Below, in pieces: positions 42,554-50,736 of a stretch of 64,000 bases of DNA. Each line of letters starts with the position of its first letter. The first letter of the stretch is position 1. Location of the stretch: assembly GCF_001905505.1 (NCBI RefSeq), contig NZ_LIPG01000002.1:248001-312000 (forward strand), written 5' to 3'. The DNA comes from Streptomyces sp. CB02058. GTDB taxonomy: Bacteria; Actinomycetota; Actinomycetes; Streptomycetales; Streptomycetaceae. A program made the translations under genes and the position numbers. The notes beneath the pieces were generated by a model that worked only from the letters and a program-made list of their open reading frames with translations, had not been told where the DNA came from and ran no database searches.

Positions 42554-43440
42554 CAGCGGGACTCCTTCCGTGGTTCTTCTTCTCGTGGACGGTCGCGCAG
42601 TTCGTCACGCAGGACCGCGAGGACCGCGGCCGCGTACGGGAGGTCCGACACGTCCGGATGGCAGCCGCGGGCCTCGGCCGTGCAGTTGGCGACCAGGACC
42701 CCGCGGCCGGCCTCCCGGAGCATCTCCAGGTCGTTGCCGCTGTCCCCGAAGGCGAAGGTGTCCGAGGGCGGCACACCGTATGTCCGGCGTACGTGGCGGA
42801 CGACGGCTCGCTTCCCGCAGCCCTCCGGGAGGAAGTCCACGTCGTAGCAGTCCTCCGGATCGCCCGCCGCGGGGTTGCAGCGGCTCACCCCGACGCCCAG
42901 CGAGTACTTCTCGGCCGTGCTCCTGACCAGGGCCAGGCTCCGCTCGTCGTTCTCGGGCGTACGCGCGTAGTAGTAGTGGCTCTGCACCAGGCTGCCGGGC
43001 GGCCGGTTCGCCTGCGGGACGAGCGGCACCCCCCGGTCCGCCAGCTCCCCGGTCACCGCCTCGGCGAGCGAGGCGAGCCGTCCGGGCTCGGGTAGCCGTT
43101 CCTGCCAGGACGGGTCCGGGTGCGCGACGCCGTCACGGAGGTACAGGAGCTCGGTCCCGAGGGAGCAGGCGATGAAGTGCGGCAGCCTCCGCAGCCGGTG
43201 GGCCCTGACCTTGTCCATGACGGACGGCAGCGAACTGCCGGTCACCCAGCCGAAGAGCAGCCCCTGACGCTCGGCCGCCTCCACGAGGTAGTCCTCCAGC
43301 GTCTCCCGGTCGGCGACCTCGGCGGCGGTCGGTGCGTGAGCCAGATAGGTCTCGTCGAAGTCGCAGAAGGCCACCGCCCCCACCCGCTGCGGCATCGGGA
43401 GCGCGAGGGGTTCAACGTGCGGTCGCACGGAAGGCAGCAT
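42553..43440 (-). CDS. ntdB: NtdB-like kanosamine-6-phosphate phosphatase (HAD Cof-type)
   Basis: 295 residues. HAD motif I is CDFDET (Asp27 nucleophile, Asp29), the GWVTGSSLPSVMDKV segment holds motif II, GKRAVV the Lys and FAFGDSGNDLEML motif IV. The phrases PHFIACSLGTELLY and RCNPAAGDPEDCYDVDF follow the NtdB pattern closely. It should dephosphorylate kanosamine-6-phosphate. ATG 43440 has GAGGCG upstream and gives an N-terminus of the right length; it overlaps the NtdA-like gene by 29 nt. Confidence 0.85.
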   Translation of the reverse strand: MLPSVRPHVEPLALPMPQRVGAVAFCDFDETYLAHAPTAAEVADRETLEDYLVEAAERQGLLFGWVTGSSLPSVMDKVRAHRLRRLPHFIACSLGTELLYLRDGVAHPDPSWQERLPEPGRLASLAEAVTGELADRGVPLVPQANRPPGSLVQSHYYYARTPENDERSLALVRSTAEKYSLGVGVSRCNPAAGDPEDCYDVDFLPEGCGKRAVVRHVRRTYGVPPSDTFAFGDSGNDLEMLREAGRGVLVANCTAEARGCHPDVSDLPYAAAVLAVLRDELRDRPREEEPRKESR

Positions 43441-44797
43441 GCAACGCCTCGATCACTCGGTCCTGTTCGGTGAGGGACAGCTGGTTGTGCAGGGGGATCT
43501 GGAACGCCGTCGTGTGGAGCTCCTCGGTGTGCGGCAGCCGGCTGCGGGAGAAGAGACTCCCGTGCAACGGGGTCCGCTGACGGTGGGTGAGTACGGGGTA
43601 GTAGATGTCCGTCTCCACTCCGCCGTCCTCCAGGACCCGGGTGCGGATCCTCTCCCGCTCCGCGGGCCCGCCCGGAACCCGCACGGTGAAGAGGTGCCAG
43701 GCGTGGTCGGGGGTGAAGGACGGCAGCGTCAGCAGCCCCGCCGCGTGCAGCTCCGCCAGGCCCGTGATGTAGCGCTCGGCCAGGAAGGCCCTCCGGTAGT
43801 TCTTGAGGGTCAGTCCGGGCAGCAGCCCCATGGCGACCGAGGCGACCGGGTTGTCGATCTTCGCGTTGAGCCCCCAGGGCTCCGTCTTGACGTTCTTCCT
43901 GTCCGGGTGGAAGCCGTGGTAGGCGATCGCCCTCACCCGCTCGGCGAGTTCACCCTCCCCGGTGAGGACGGCCCCCGCCTTGCCGGTCAGTCCGAAGTTC
44001 TTGTACGGGTTGAAGCTCAGGACGGCCGCGTCCGAGTGCCGTCCGACACCCGTGACGCCGATCGCCTGGCAGGCGTCCTCCACGACCCGCAGTCCGTGGG
44101 CGTCGGCGGTCCTGCGGAGCGCCGCCATGTCCGCCAGCCGCCCGTACAGATGGACCGGCAGGACGGCCTTGGTGCGGGAGGTCACGGCGGCCCCGGCCGA
44201 CACGGGGTCCAGGGTGTGACGCCCGGGCTCGACGTCGGCGAGGACGGGGACGGCCCCGCAGGCCAGGACCGCGTTCTCGGTCGCCGCGAAGCTGTTGGCC
44301 GGGATGATCACCTCGTCGCCGGGCTCCACCCCCACCGCACGCAGCGCGATGATCAGGCCGTCCGTGCCGCTGCTGGTGGCGGTCGTGTGGAGACCGGTGA
44401 AGTCGGCGAGCGCCGCCTCGAACGTGGCCACCGCCGGCCCGCTGGTCAGCTCACCCGTCGCCAGGGCGCGCGCGAAGCACTCGGCCGCGACCCGCTGCTC
44501 CGCCGGGGTCAGCAGCCGGGCCTTCGGCAGGAACGGGACCGGATGCCGCTCGCCCGGCAGCGGTGCGTGCTCCTCCCGGTGGAAGACGGAGTCCGGGGCG
44601 GACGGGTCGAGGCGTTCCGTACGTCCGGCGAGCAGGCCGGCCAGCTCACTGTGGGCGACGCAGCCGGAGGACGCGTACGCGGGGACGGTCCCGCCGAGTA
44701 CGTCCAGCACCAGCCGGTGAATACCGTGGCTGTCCCCGGTGAGGACACCGGCCCGGGGCATCCCGGTGTCAGGGAGGTCCTGCGCCATGGTGGTCAC
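43412..44797 (-). CDS. ntdA: NtdA-like 3-oxo-glucose-6-phosphate aminotransferase (DegT/DnrJ family)
   Basis: 461 residues, longer than ordinary sugar aminotransferases (about 370-390) and like NtdA in having an N-terminal extension of about 80 residues before the PLP fold. PLP elements: SSGTDGLIIAL, IIPANSFAATENAVLA, VVEDACQAIG and Lys266 in SFNPYKNFG. It should transfer an amino group to the 3-keto sugar phosphate made by the NtdC-like protein. GTG 44797 overlaps the upstream GT2 stop (GTGA) with GAGGAGG just before it; ATG 44788 is the alternative. Confidence 0.83.
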   Translation of the reverse strand: MTTMAQDLPDTGMPRAGVLTGDSHGIHRLVLDVLGGTVPAYASSGCVAHSELAGLLAGRTERLDPSAPDSVFHREEHAPLPGERHPVPFLPKARLLTPAEQRVAAECFARALATGELTSGPAVATFEAALADFTGLHTTATSSGTDGLIIALRAVGVEPGDEVIIPANSFAATENAVLACGAVPVLADVEPGRHTLDPVSAGAAVTSRTKAVLPVHLYGRLADMAALRRTADAHGLRVVEDACQAIGVTGVGRHSDAAVLSFNPYKNFGLTGKAGAVLTGEGELAERVRAIAYHGFHPDRKNVKTEPWGLNAKIDNPVASVAMGLLPGLTLKNYRRAFLAERYITGLAELHAAGLLTLPSFTPDHAWHLFTVRVPGGPAERERIRTRVLEDGGVETDIYYPVLTHRQRTPLHGSLFSRSRLPHTEELHTTAFQIPLHNQLSLTEQDRVIEALHAAFRATAR

Positions 44798-45951
44798 GCC
44801 GCGGCCTCCTCGTACGCCGCCGGGCTCTCCGCGAGGGTGAAGCCGAAGGCGTCGGCCGCCTTCCGGAGCACCTCGGGGTCCGGGCGTTTGAAGTAGAGGA
44901 GTTCCCGTCCCGTTCGCAGCCCCTGGACGGTGAGGGGCAGATCCCGGTCGTCGGTGGTGTCGATGACGACCAGGTCCGTCAGGGCGCCGAGCCGGGCCAC
45001 CTCCGCCCCGGCGCCGGGCAGACCGGCGCCGTCCACGACCAGCACCTCGTACCGCCGCCCCAGGGGCAGTCTCCCCTCCAGGGCCCGGCACGCGAACTCG
45101 AACCGGAGGTACGCGTCGAACCAGCTCAGCCGGTTCTCGCGGTCGGGGTCGAAGTAGTCGTCGAGGATCCACTGCAACCGCACCTCCGTCCCGGGGTGAC
45201 GGTCGACGAAGTAGGCGAAGTTCTCACGCCAGTCCGCGTAGCGCTCCCGGTCCGACTCGGGGTGGGCCTGGTGGTAGACACGGGCGTAGGGGGTGTGGAC
45301 GAGGGTGAGACCCGCGCGGTGCAGGCGGTATCCCAGCTCGACGTCCTCGAAGCTCCACCTCTTGATGTTCTCGTCGAAGCTCCCCACGGCCAGCAGCCGC
45401 TCCTTGCGCACGGAGACGTTGCAGCCGTACAGGAAGTGCCAGCCGGTCGCCAGGCCGGCCAGGTTCTCCGAAAGGGTCCGGGTCACCTCGGCGCGCTCGT
45501 CCGCCTCGGCCACGGCGGGGAACGCCTCGGTGGCGAACTCCTTCGCGAGGAGGCCGAGATCGACCGGGCCCGGCGCCAGGTAGTCGCGGAAGCCGATCGC
45601 GACGACGTCGTCGCGGTCCCGGTGACAGCGGATGTGCTCCTGGAGGAACAGGGGGTCGATGATCTGGTCGCCGTCCGCGAAGGCGATCACCTCGCCGTCG
45701 GCCGCCCGGATCCCAGCGTTGCGGGCGGCGGAGCGGCAGGAGTGCTCGGTGCGGGGGAGGTACAGCCTGCGGAGCGGATACGTGAGCGACAGGGCGTCCA
45801 CCATCTCACCCGTTCCGTCCGTCGAGCCGTCGTCGACGAGTACGACCTCGAATGCATCGGGTTCCGCCACGATTTGGTGGTTGAGGGACACCAGGCAGGG
45901 TGCGAGCAGTTCTTTCGAGTTGTACGTGGGAATGACAAGGCTGACCTTCAC
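44794..45951 (-). CDS. GT2-family glycosyltransferase of the aminosugar operon
   Basis: 385 residues. SLVIPTYNSKELLAPCL, VVLVDDGSTDGTG, SAARNAGIRAADGEVIAFADGD and the galactosyltransferase-like WSFEDVELGYRLHRAG are the GT-A motifs. The last 90 residues form a separate Rossmann-like tail (VLVVDGAGLPGAG) that is not normal for GT2. GTG 45951 has AGGAG 5 nt upstream. It probably transfers kanosamine or its nucleotide form or glycosylates it; the donor is unknown. Confidence 0.87.
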   Translation of the reverse strand: MKVSLVIPTYNSKELLAPCLVSLNHQIVAEPDAFEVVLVDDGSTDGTGEMVDALSLTYPLRRLYLPRTEHSCRSAARNAGIRAADGEVIAFADGDQIIDPLFLQEHIRCHRDRDDVVAIGFRDYLAPGPVDLGLLAKEFATEAFPAVAEADERAEVTRTLSENLAGLATGWHFLYGCNVSVRKERLLAVGSFDENIKRWSFEDVELGYRLHRAGLTLVHTPYARVYHQAHPESDRERYADWRENFAYFVDRHPGTEVRLQWILDDYFDPDRENRLSWFDAYLRFEFACRALEGRLPLGRRYEVLVVDGAGLPGAGAEVARLGALTDLVVIDTTDDRDLPLTVQGLRTGRELLYFKRPDPEVLRKAADAFGFTLAESPAAYEEAAA

Positions 45952-45996
45952 GGATCTCCTAAGGAATCGGTCATCGGCAGTGCGGGGCGCGTCGGA

Positions 45997-47367
45997 TCAG
46001 ATGTCGGAGACGGACGCCCTTTTCGTCTGCTCGGGAAGTGCGAGATGCTCCTGGCGTTTACCGGGAAGACGGCGCCAGCGGATATCCATCAGCAGGGCCC
46101 GGAGGTTTTCGTCGACCGCCATGGCGATCATCACTCCGAGTATTCCGAGCCCCAGCGGAAGCGAGAGGGCGTAGGCGAGGGGGAGGAAGACCGCCCACAG
46201 GACGACGATCCCCACCACGGCGGGGAACACGACGTGACCGACGGCCCGCAGGGAACTCGCCGTCGTCATGATCAGCGAGGAACCGGGGAGATAGAGCAGG
46301 CCGCACCAGAGCAGCAGCTTCCCGGCGTCGGCGACCTCCGGATCGGCGGTGAACCCCCGCATGATCCATCCGCCGCACACCCCCGTCACCAGGGCGAGAG
46401 CCACCGCGGCCACCGCCCCGACGGCGCGGGTGTTGCGCGCGAGCCGCCGGATGCGCTGGGTCTCCCCGGCTCCGGCGAGGTGCCCGAGTGCGATCTGGAG
46501 CCCTTGGGACAGCGCCGAGGAGAACATGCCGATCATGTTGGTGATGCTGAGCGTGTACATGCGCGCGGCGAGCTCGTCGGTCCCCACGGCCGAGATGATG
46601 CGCGTGGTGACGATCTGTGCGAGCTGCCAGAACGCCGGCTCCAGCATCGTGGGCAGGGAGAAGGAGACGAGCAGGGCGGCGTGCGCCTTCCACTGCCCCA
46701 TGGTCCCGGGGCGGCGGAACCTGATCCGGATCCTGAAGAACACCAGCCACAGGCTGTAGAGCAGACCGGCGCAGGTGGCGAGCGCCGTCGACAGGGCGAC
46801 ACCCCTGACGCCCCAGCGCGGGCCCGACGTGGACAGCACCAGGACGATGATCAGCACGACGTTGACGACGTTGGTGAAGACGGCGGCGAACATCGCGTGC
46901 CGGGTGAATCCATTCGCGGCCAGCACTCCGCCGAGCATCGCCACCAGGGAGTGGAGCACCGCACTTCCCCCGACGATCTGCAGGAAGGTCGTGCCGTAGG
47001 CGAGGTGCTGCCCGCGCAGTCCCATCAGGCCGGCCACGTCGTCGGCGAGGACGAACAGCGCGATGCTCACCGCGGCGCCCAGGATCACGTGCAGCAGCAG
47101 GGCGACGAAGTAGTACTCCCGGACCTGCCCCGGTTCCCCCCGGCCCAGCGCGCGTGCGTACACGAGGCTGCCGCCCTGCCCCATGAAGGAGAACATCATG
47201 AGCACGAACGTCGCGACCGTGTTGACCGAACCCACCGCGCCCGCGGCGTCGTCCGAGACGCGGCCCAGCGCCCAGACGTCCACGAGACCCATGGAATACG
47301 TCGACAGCAGCTGCAGGAAGATGGGCCAGCTCAGGGAGAAGACCCCGAGATTACCTTTTGGCGGCAC
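45997..47367 (-). CDS. MATE-family efflux transporter
   Basis: 456 residues with twelve hydrophobic segments in the two-bundle MATE arrangement (SMGLVDVWALGRVSDDAAGAV near residue 25; TTRIISAVGTDELAARMYTLS in the second bundle). It could export the product or give self-resistance. GTG 47367 is the start. First gene of the operon, 45 nt before the GT2 gene, so its promoter lies in the 439-bp gap to the right. Confidence 0.87.
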   Translation of the reverse strand: MPPKGNLGVFSLSWPIFLQLLSTYSMGLVDVWALGRVSDDAAGAVGSVNTVATFVLMMFSFMGQGGSLVYARALGRGEPGQVREYYFVALLLHVILGAAVSIALFVLADDVAGLMGLRGQHLAYGTTFLQIVGGSAVLHSLVAMLGGVLAANGFTRHAMFAAVFTNVVNVVLIIVLVLSTSGPRWGVRGVALSTALATCAGLLYSLWLVFFRIRIRFRRPGTMGQWKAHAALLVSFSLPTMLEPAFWQLAQIVTTRIISAVGTDELAARMYTLSITNMIGMFSSALSQGLQIALGHLAGAGETQRIRRLARNTRAVGAVAAVALALVTGVCGGWIMRGFTADPEVADAGKLLLWCGLLYLPGSSLIMTTASSLRAVGHVVFPAVVGIVVLWAVFLPLAYALSLPLGLGILGVMIAMAVDENLRALLMDIRWRRLPGKRQEHLALPEQTKRASVSDI

Positions 47368-47806
47368 GACCGTGCGTCTCCGTTTCCTCGCCCTGTCGGG
47401 CCGTATCCGTACGAAATGCCGAACGGCGCGGCCGGAAAGCCATAGGGCTCGGTGACGGGATCTGTGGGAATTCCGTACCTCCGGTCGGGCAGCGCGATGC
47501 TATCCGCAGGCCGACTTCCCCAGGAAGCAAGTATCCAAAAAGAGGCGGCGATTCCGCGCCCCGGTGACTACCGGTCGGTACGCGGGGCGGGTGACCGGGA
47601 GTCACGGCCGGAAAGGGATGAAACACCTGCCAGTGTTCGAAGGAGATTCCGGGAAACACCGTCCGTGACGGAAAGCCGGAGGAGCAGGGCTTGTCGCAGG
47701 CGCGTCGGTACGGTCGCGCGTGGCCGATACTCTCGCGTGGATCGGCCGATTCGCGTCGGTGGCGCGAGCCGGAGAGGAAACGGGCGGCACCGTGCCCCGC
47801 ACGTGG
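47368..47806. other. Gap to the right of the MATE gene
   Basis: 439 bp with no convincing gene. It must hold the promoter of the aminosugar operon. A perfect interrupted palindrome GTGAC-CGGGA-GTCAC lies at 47591-47605. Short AT-rich stretches (AAAAAG near 47538) break the high GC. It marks the right border of the accessory region. Confidence 0.5.
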
Positions 47807-48364
47807 CTACTGGTCGACGACCTCGACGATCGGCGGATGTCCGTTCCAGGTGCAGAAGACGGAGACCGTCGCGCCCGCCCCGTCGCCGAAGTCCACCCGG
47901 ATCCACTCCGGGTTCGTCCACACCTGCATCGACCAGCCCGTCTCCGGCGTGGCCGACACGAGCTCCGCCGAGTCGTCCGCCAGCTCCAGGACGACCCGGC
48001 CGCCCCGTGTCGGGTAGCTCTTCACCGTGCCCGAGTCCGCCGAGGGCGGCCGGGACTCCGCGGGGCTCCGGCCGCCCGACGGCGAGGCGGAGGGCCGCGG
48101 GGAGGCCGGCGCGCGGGACGGGGCGGCACTGCTCGGGGACGGCGAGGCCGAGGGCGAGCGGGTCGGCGACGGCAGCGCGCGGTGCGTGGAGGAGGACACC
48201 GGCTCGTTCGTGGCCTGCCCCCGCGCGCCCACCGAGATGGGCACGGCGAGCGGAGGGTCGTACGCCGTCCCGGACATGACGGTGTGCACGCCCCACCACG
48301 ACAGGGTGACCGCCGCGCCGGTGGCGAGCGACCACGCGATCACGTGTACGAGTCCTCTGCGCAT
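47807..48364 (-). CDS. Membrane-anchored or secreted protein with Ser/Pro linker
   Basis: 185 residues. A basic start (MRRGLVH), one membrane segment (residues 8-30), a Pro/Ser/Ala-rich linker (about 60-110) and a small C-terminal beta domain with TWNGHPPIVEVVDQ. Resembles Streptomyces proteins that sit next to two-component systems and may act as a sensor accessory. ATG 48364 is used (ATG 48373 is an alternative). Divergent from the response regulator across 78 bp. Confidence 0.7.
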   Translation of the reverse strand: MRRGLVHVIAWSLATGAAVTLSWWGVHTVMSGTAYDPPLAVPISVGARGQATNEPVSSSTHRALPSPTRSPSASPSPSSAAPSRAPASPRPSASPSGGRSPAESRPPSADSGTVKSYPTRGGRVVLELADDSAELVSATPETGWSMQVWTNPEWIRVDFGDGAGATVSVFCTWNGHPPIVEVVDQ

Positions 48365-48442
48365 CCGGCACATCCTGCACCACCCGCCCACCTGCTGTCC
48401 TGGAGGGGACCGAGTTCCTCCGTATGGGCTACGGTGCGGCGC

Positions 48443-49147
48443 ATGCCTAGTGTGCTCGTGGTCGAGGACGACCAGTTCGTGCGTTCCGCCCTCATCCGGC
48501 ACCTGACCGAGGCCTCCCACACGGTACGGAGCGTCGGGACCGCGCTCGAAGCGCTGCGCGAGGTCGCGCACTTCCGCTTCGACGTCGTCATCCTCGACCT
48601 CGGACTGCCCGACCTCGACGGCGGCGAGGCGCTGAAGATGCTGCGCTCCATCACCGACGTACCCGTGATCATCGCGACCGCGCGGGACGACGAGGCCGAG
48701 ATAGTCAGGCTGCTCAACGACGGGGCGGACGACTACCTGACCAAGCCGTTCTCGGTGGAGCACCTCTCCGCCCGCATGGCGGCCGTCCTGCGCCGCACCC
48801 GGGGACCCGGCGCGCAGGCACCGCCGCCGCGCGTCCTCCAGGTCGGCGGGCTCTCCATCGACCCGCTGCGCCGCCAGGCCGAACTGGACGGCACGGCCCT
48901 GGACCTGACCCGCCGCGAGTTCGACCTGCTGGCCTTCCTCGCCGGCCGTCCGGGCGTCGTCGTCCCGCGCCGGGAACTGCTCGCCGAGGTCTGGCAGCAG
49001 TCCTACGGCGACGACCAGACCATCGACGTCCACCTCTCCTGGCTGCGCCGCAAGCTGGGCGAGACGGCCGCCCGGCCGCGCTATCTGCACACCCTGCGCG
49101 GAGTGGGCGTCAAACTCGAACCCCCGGCCCCGGACCGGCCCGCATGA
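48443..49147 (+). CDS. OmpR/PhoB-type response regulator
   Basis: 234 residues. Receiver domain with VVEDDQF, phospho-acceptor Asp in VVILDLGLPDLDG, and KPF; then a winged-helix DNA-binding domain with LDLTRREFDLLAFLAGRPG, DQTIDVHLSWLRRKLG and GVGVKLE. ATG 48443 is weakly supported by a ribosome site; the ATGA overlap at its end couples it to the kinase. Downstream on the same strand is a chitinase gene. Confidence 0.9.
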   Translation: MPSVLVVEDDQFVRSALIRHLTEASHTVRSVGTALEALREVAHFRFDVVILDLGLPDLDGGEALKMLRSITDVPVIIATARDDEAEIVRLLNDGADDYLTKPFSVEHLSARMAAVLRRTRGPGAQAPPPRVLQVGGLSIDPLRRQAELDGTALDLTRREFDLLAFLAGRPGVVVPRRELLAEVWQQSYGDDQTIDVHLSWLRRKLGETAARPRYLHTLRGVGVKLEPPAPDRPA

Positions 49148-50607
49148 GATGGGCCCTGGTCAAGGTCTGCCTGGCCGTCACCGCCATGGTCGTGATCGCG
49201 TTCGCCGTGCCCCTCGGGCTGGTCATCAAGGAGATGGCCCGCGACAGGGCCTTCTCCGACGCCGAGCGGCAGGCCGCGACCATCGGCCCCACCCTCACCG
49301 TCACCACCGACAGCCAGGAGCTGACCCGGGCGGTCCTCTCCACCGAGCCCGGCGGCAGGGGACGGCTCGCCGTCCATGTCCCGGCCGCCGAACACGACGG
49401 TTCGCGGCTGGAGATCGGCACCCGGCGCGCCACCCTGGACGACCTGGAGACCGTACGGACGTCGGGTCGCGCCGCCATCGCCGAGGTGTCCGGCGGCTTC
49501 GCGCTGCTCCAGCCCACCGCGCTCGGCTCCGGGGGCACCGCCGTCGTCGAGGTGTTCGTCCCCGAGGACGAGGTCTCCAACGGCGTCGGCACGGCCTGGC
49601 TGGTGCTCGCGGGCGTCGGGATCGCGCTGATCGTGGGCTCGGTGGCCGTCGCCGACCGGCTCGGCGTACGCATGGTGGAGCCCGCCCAGCGGCTCGCGGG
49701 CGCGGCCCAGGACCTGGGGGAGGGGAGGCTCGGGACGCGGGTCCCCGAGGAGGGGCCGACCGAGCTCCGCTCCGCCGCCGTCGCGTTCAACTCCATGGCC
49801 GACCAGGTCGTCCAGCTCCTGGCCAACGAGCGCGAGCTGGCCGCCGACCTCTCGCACCGGCTCCGCACCCCGCTCACCGTGCTCCGTCTCAACGCCGCGT
49901 CGCTGGGCGAGGGCCCTGCCGCCGACCAGACCAGGGCCGCGGTGGAGCAGCTGGAGCACGAGGTCGACACGATCATCCGTACGGCCAGGGAGCAGCGCCC
50001 CCAGACCCAGGGCGGGCCCGGTGGCGCCGGGGCCGGGTGCGACGCGTCCGAGGTCATCAGGGAACGCATGGGTTTCTGGTCGGCACTGGCCGAGGACGAG
50101 GGCCGCACCGTGCGCCTGGCGGGCGTGGACCGCACCGTACGCATCCCGGTCGCCAGGCCCGAACTGGCAGCAGCGCTCGACGCGTTGCTCGGCAACGTCT
50201 TCCGGCACACCCCGGAGGGCACCGCCTTCGCCGTCGACGTGCACCACAGCGGCGACGCCGTGCTCGTCCTCGTCTCGGACGCGGGACCCGGCATACCCGA
50301 TCCGGAATCGGCCCTGGCACGGGGCGCCAGCGGACGCGGCGGCGCCGAGAGCGCCGTGGGGTCCACCGGCCTCGGCCTGGACATCGTCCGCAGGGTCGCC
50401 GAATCCACCGGAGGCGACCTGAGGATCGGGCGTTCGGTGCTCGGCGGCACGGAGGTACGCATCTGGATAGGGCTCGACGGCGGCCCGGCCGAGCGCGCCC
50501 GCAGGGGGCACCGGGTGGGACGGCGGAGCGACAAGCGGAGGCCACGGGGAGTGAAGGGCGGGAACACGGAGTTCCGGCGGGCCCCGGGCCCGGGCCCGAA
50601 CCTTTAA
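49144..50607 (+). CDS. Sensor histidine kinase
   Basis: 487 residues. Two membrane segments (about 7-28 and 153-173) flank an extracellular sensor of about 125 residues; HAMP-like RMVEPAQRL, H-box ADLSHRLRTPLTVL, N-box LLGNVFRHTPEG, G1 DAGPGIP and G2 GLGLDIVRRV are present. The Gly/Arg-rich C-terminus is a tail. Partner of the adjacent regulator. The sensed signal is not evident; the neighbouring chitinase suggests a chitin-related sugar. Confidence 0.9.
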   Translation: MRWALVKVCLAVTAMVVIAFAVPLGLVIKEMARDRAFSDAERQAATIGPTLTVTTDSQELTRAVLSTEPGGRGRLAVHVPAAEHDGSRLEIGTRRATLDDLETVRTSGRAAIAEVSGGFALLQPTALGSGGTAVVEVFVPEDEVSNGVGTAWLVLAGVGIALIVGSVAVADRLGVRMVEPAQRLAGAAQDLGEGRLGTRVPEEGPTELRSAAVAFNSMADQVVQLLANERELAADLSHRLRTPLTVLRLNAASLGEGPAADQTRAAVEQLEHEVDTIIRTAREQRPQTQGGPGGAGAGCDASEVIRERMGFWSALAEDEGRTVRLAGVDRTVRIPVARPELAAALDALLGNVFRHTPEGTAFAVDVHHSGDAVLVLVSDAGPGIPDPESALARGASGRGGAESAVGSTGLGLDIVRRVAESTGGDLRIGRSVLGGTEVRIWIGLDGGPAERARRGHRVGRRSDKRRPRGVKGGNTEFRRAPGPGPNL

Positions 50608-50619
50608 CCCGTTCCGATG

Positions 50620-50641
50620 CCCTCCTTAAGCCCACCCTAAG
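50620..50641 (+). promoter_or_regulatory. Tandem 11-bp direct repeat upstream of the chitinase gene
   Basis: CCCTCCTTAAG followed immediately by CCCACCCTAAG (9 of 11 identical), about 95 nt before the chitinase start and 12 nt after the kinase stop. OmpR-type regulators bind such 11-bp tandem repeats, so the adjacent regulator is the natural candidate. Confidence 0.55.
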
Positions 50642-50736
50642 AACATCAACACCGTTCCCATCAGTGCCTTTTGCCCGTTCCGCGGCGGCTAGCGTGCAGA
50701 CGCAGACACCCCCCGCAGCACAGAGGCAGGAACGCG

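Noticed and set aside
40483..47367. Aminohydroxybenzoate (rifK/rifL type) kanosamine branch
   Set aside because: No AHBA synthase, DAHP synthase-like or dehydroquinate-type genes are present; the trio matches NtdABC better.
47368..47806. LacI operator for the aminosugar operon
   Set aside because: The only clear inverted repeat, GTGAC-N5-GTCAC, lacks the central CG typical of LacI-family sites, so it is not assigned.
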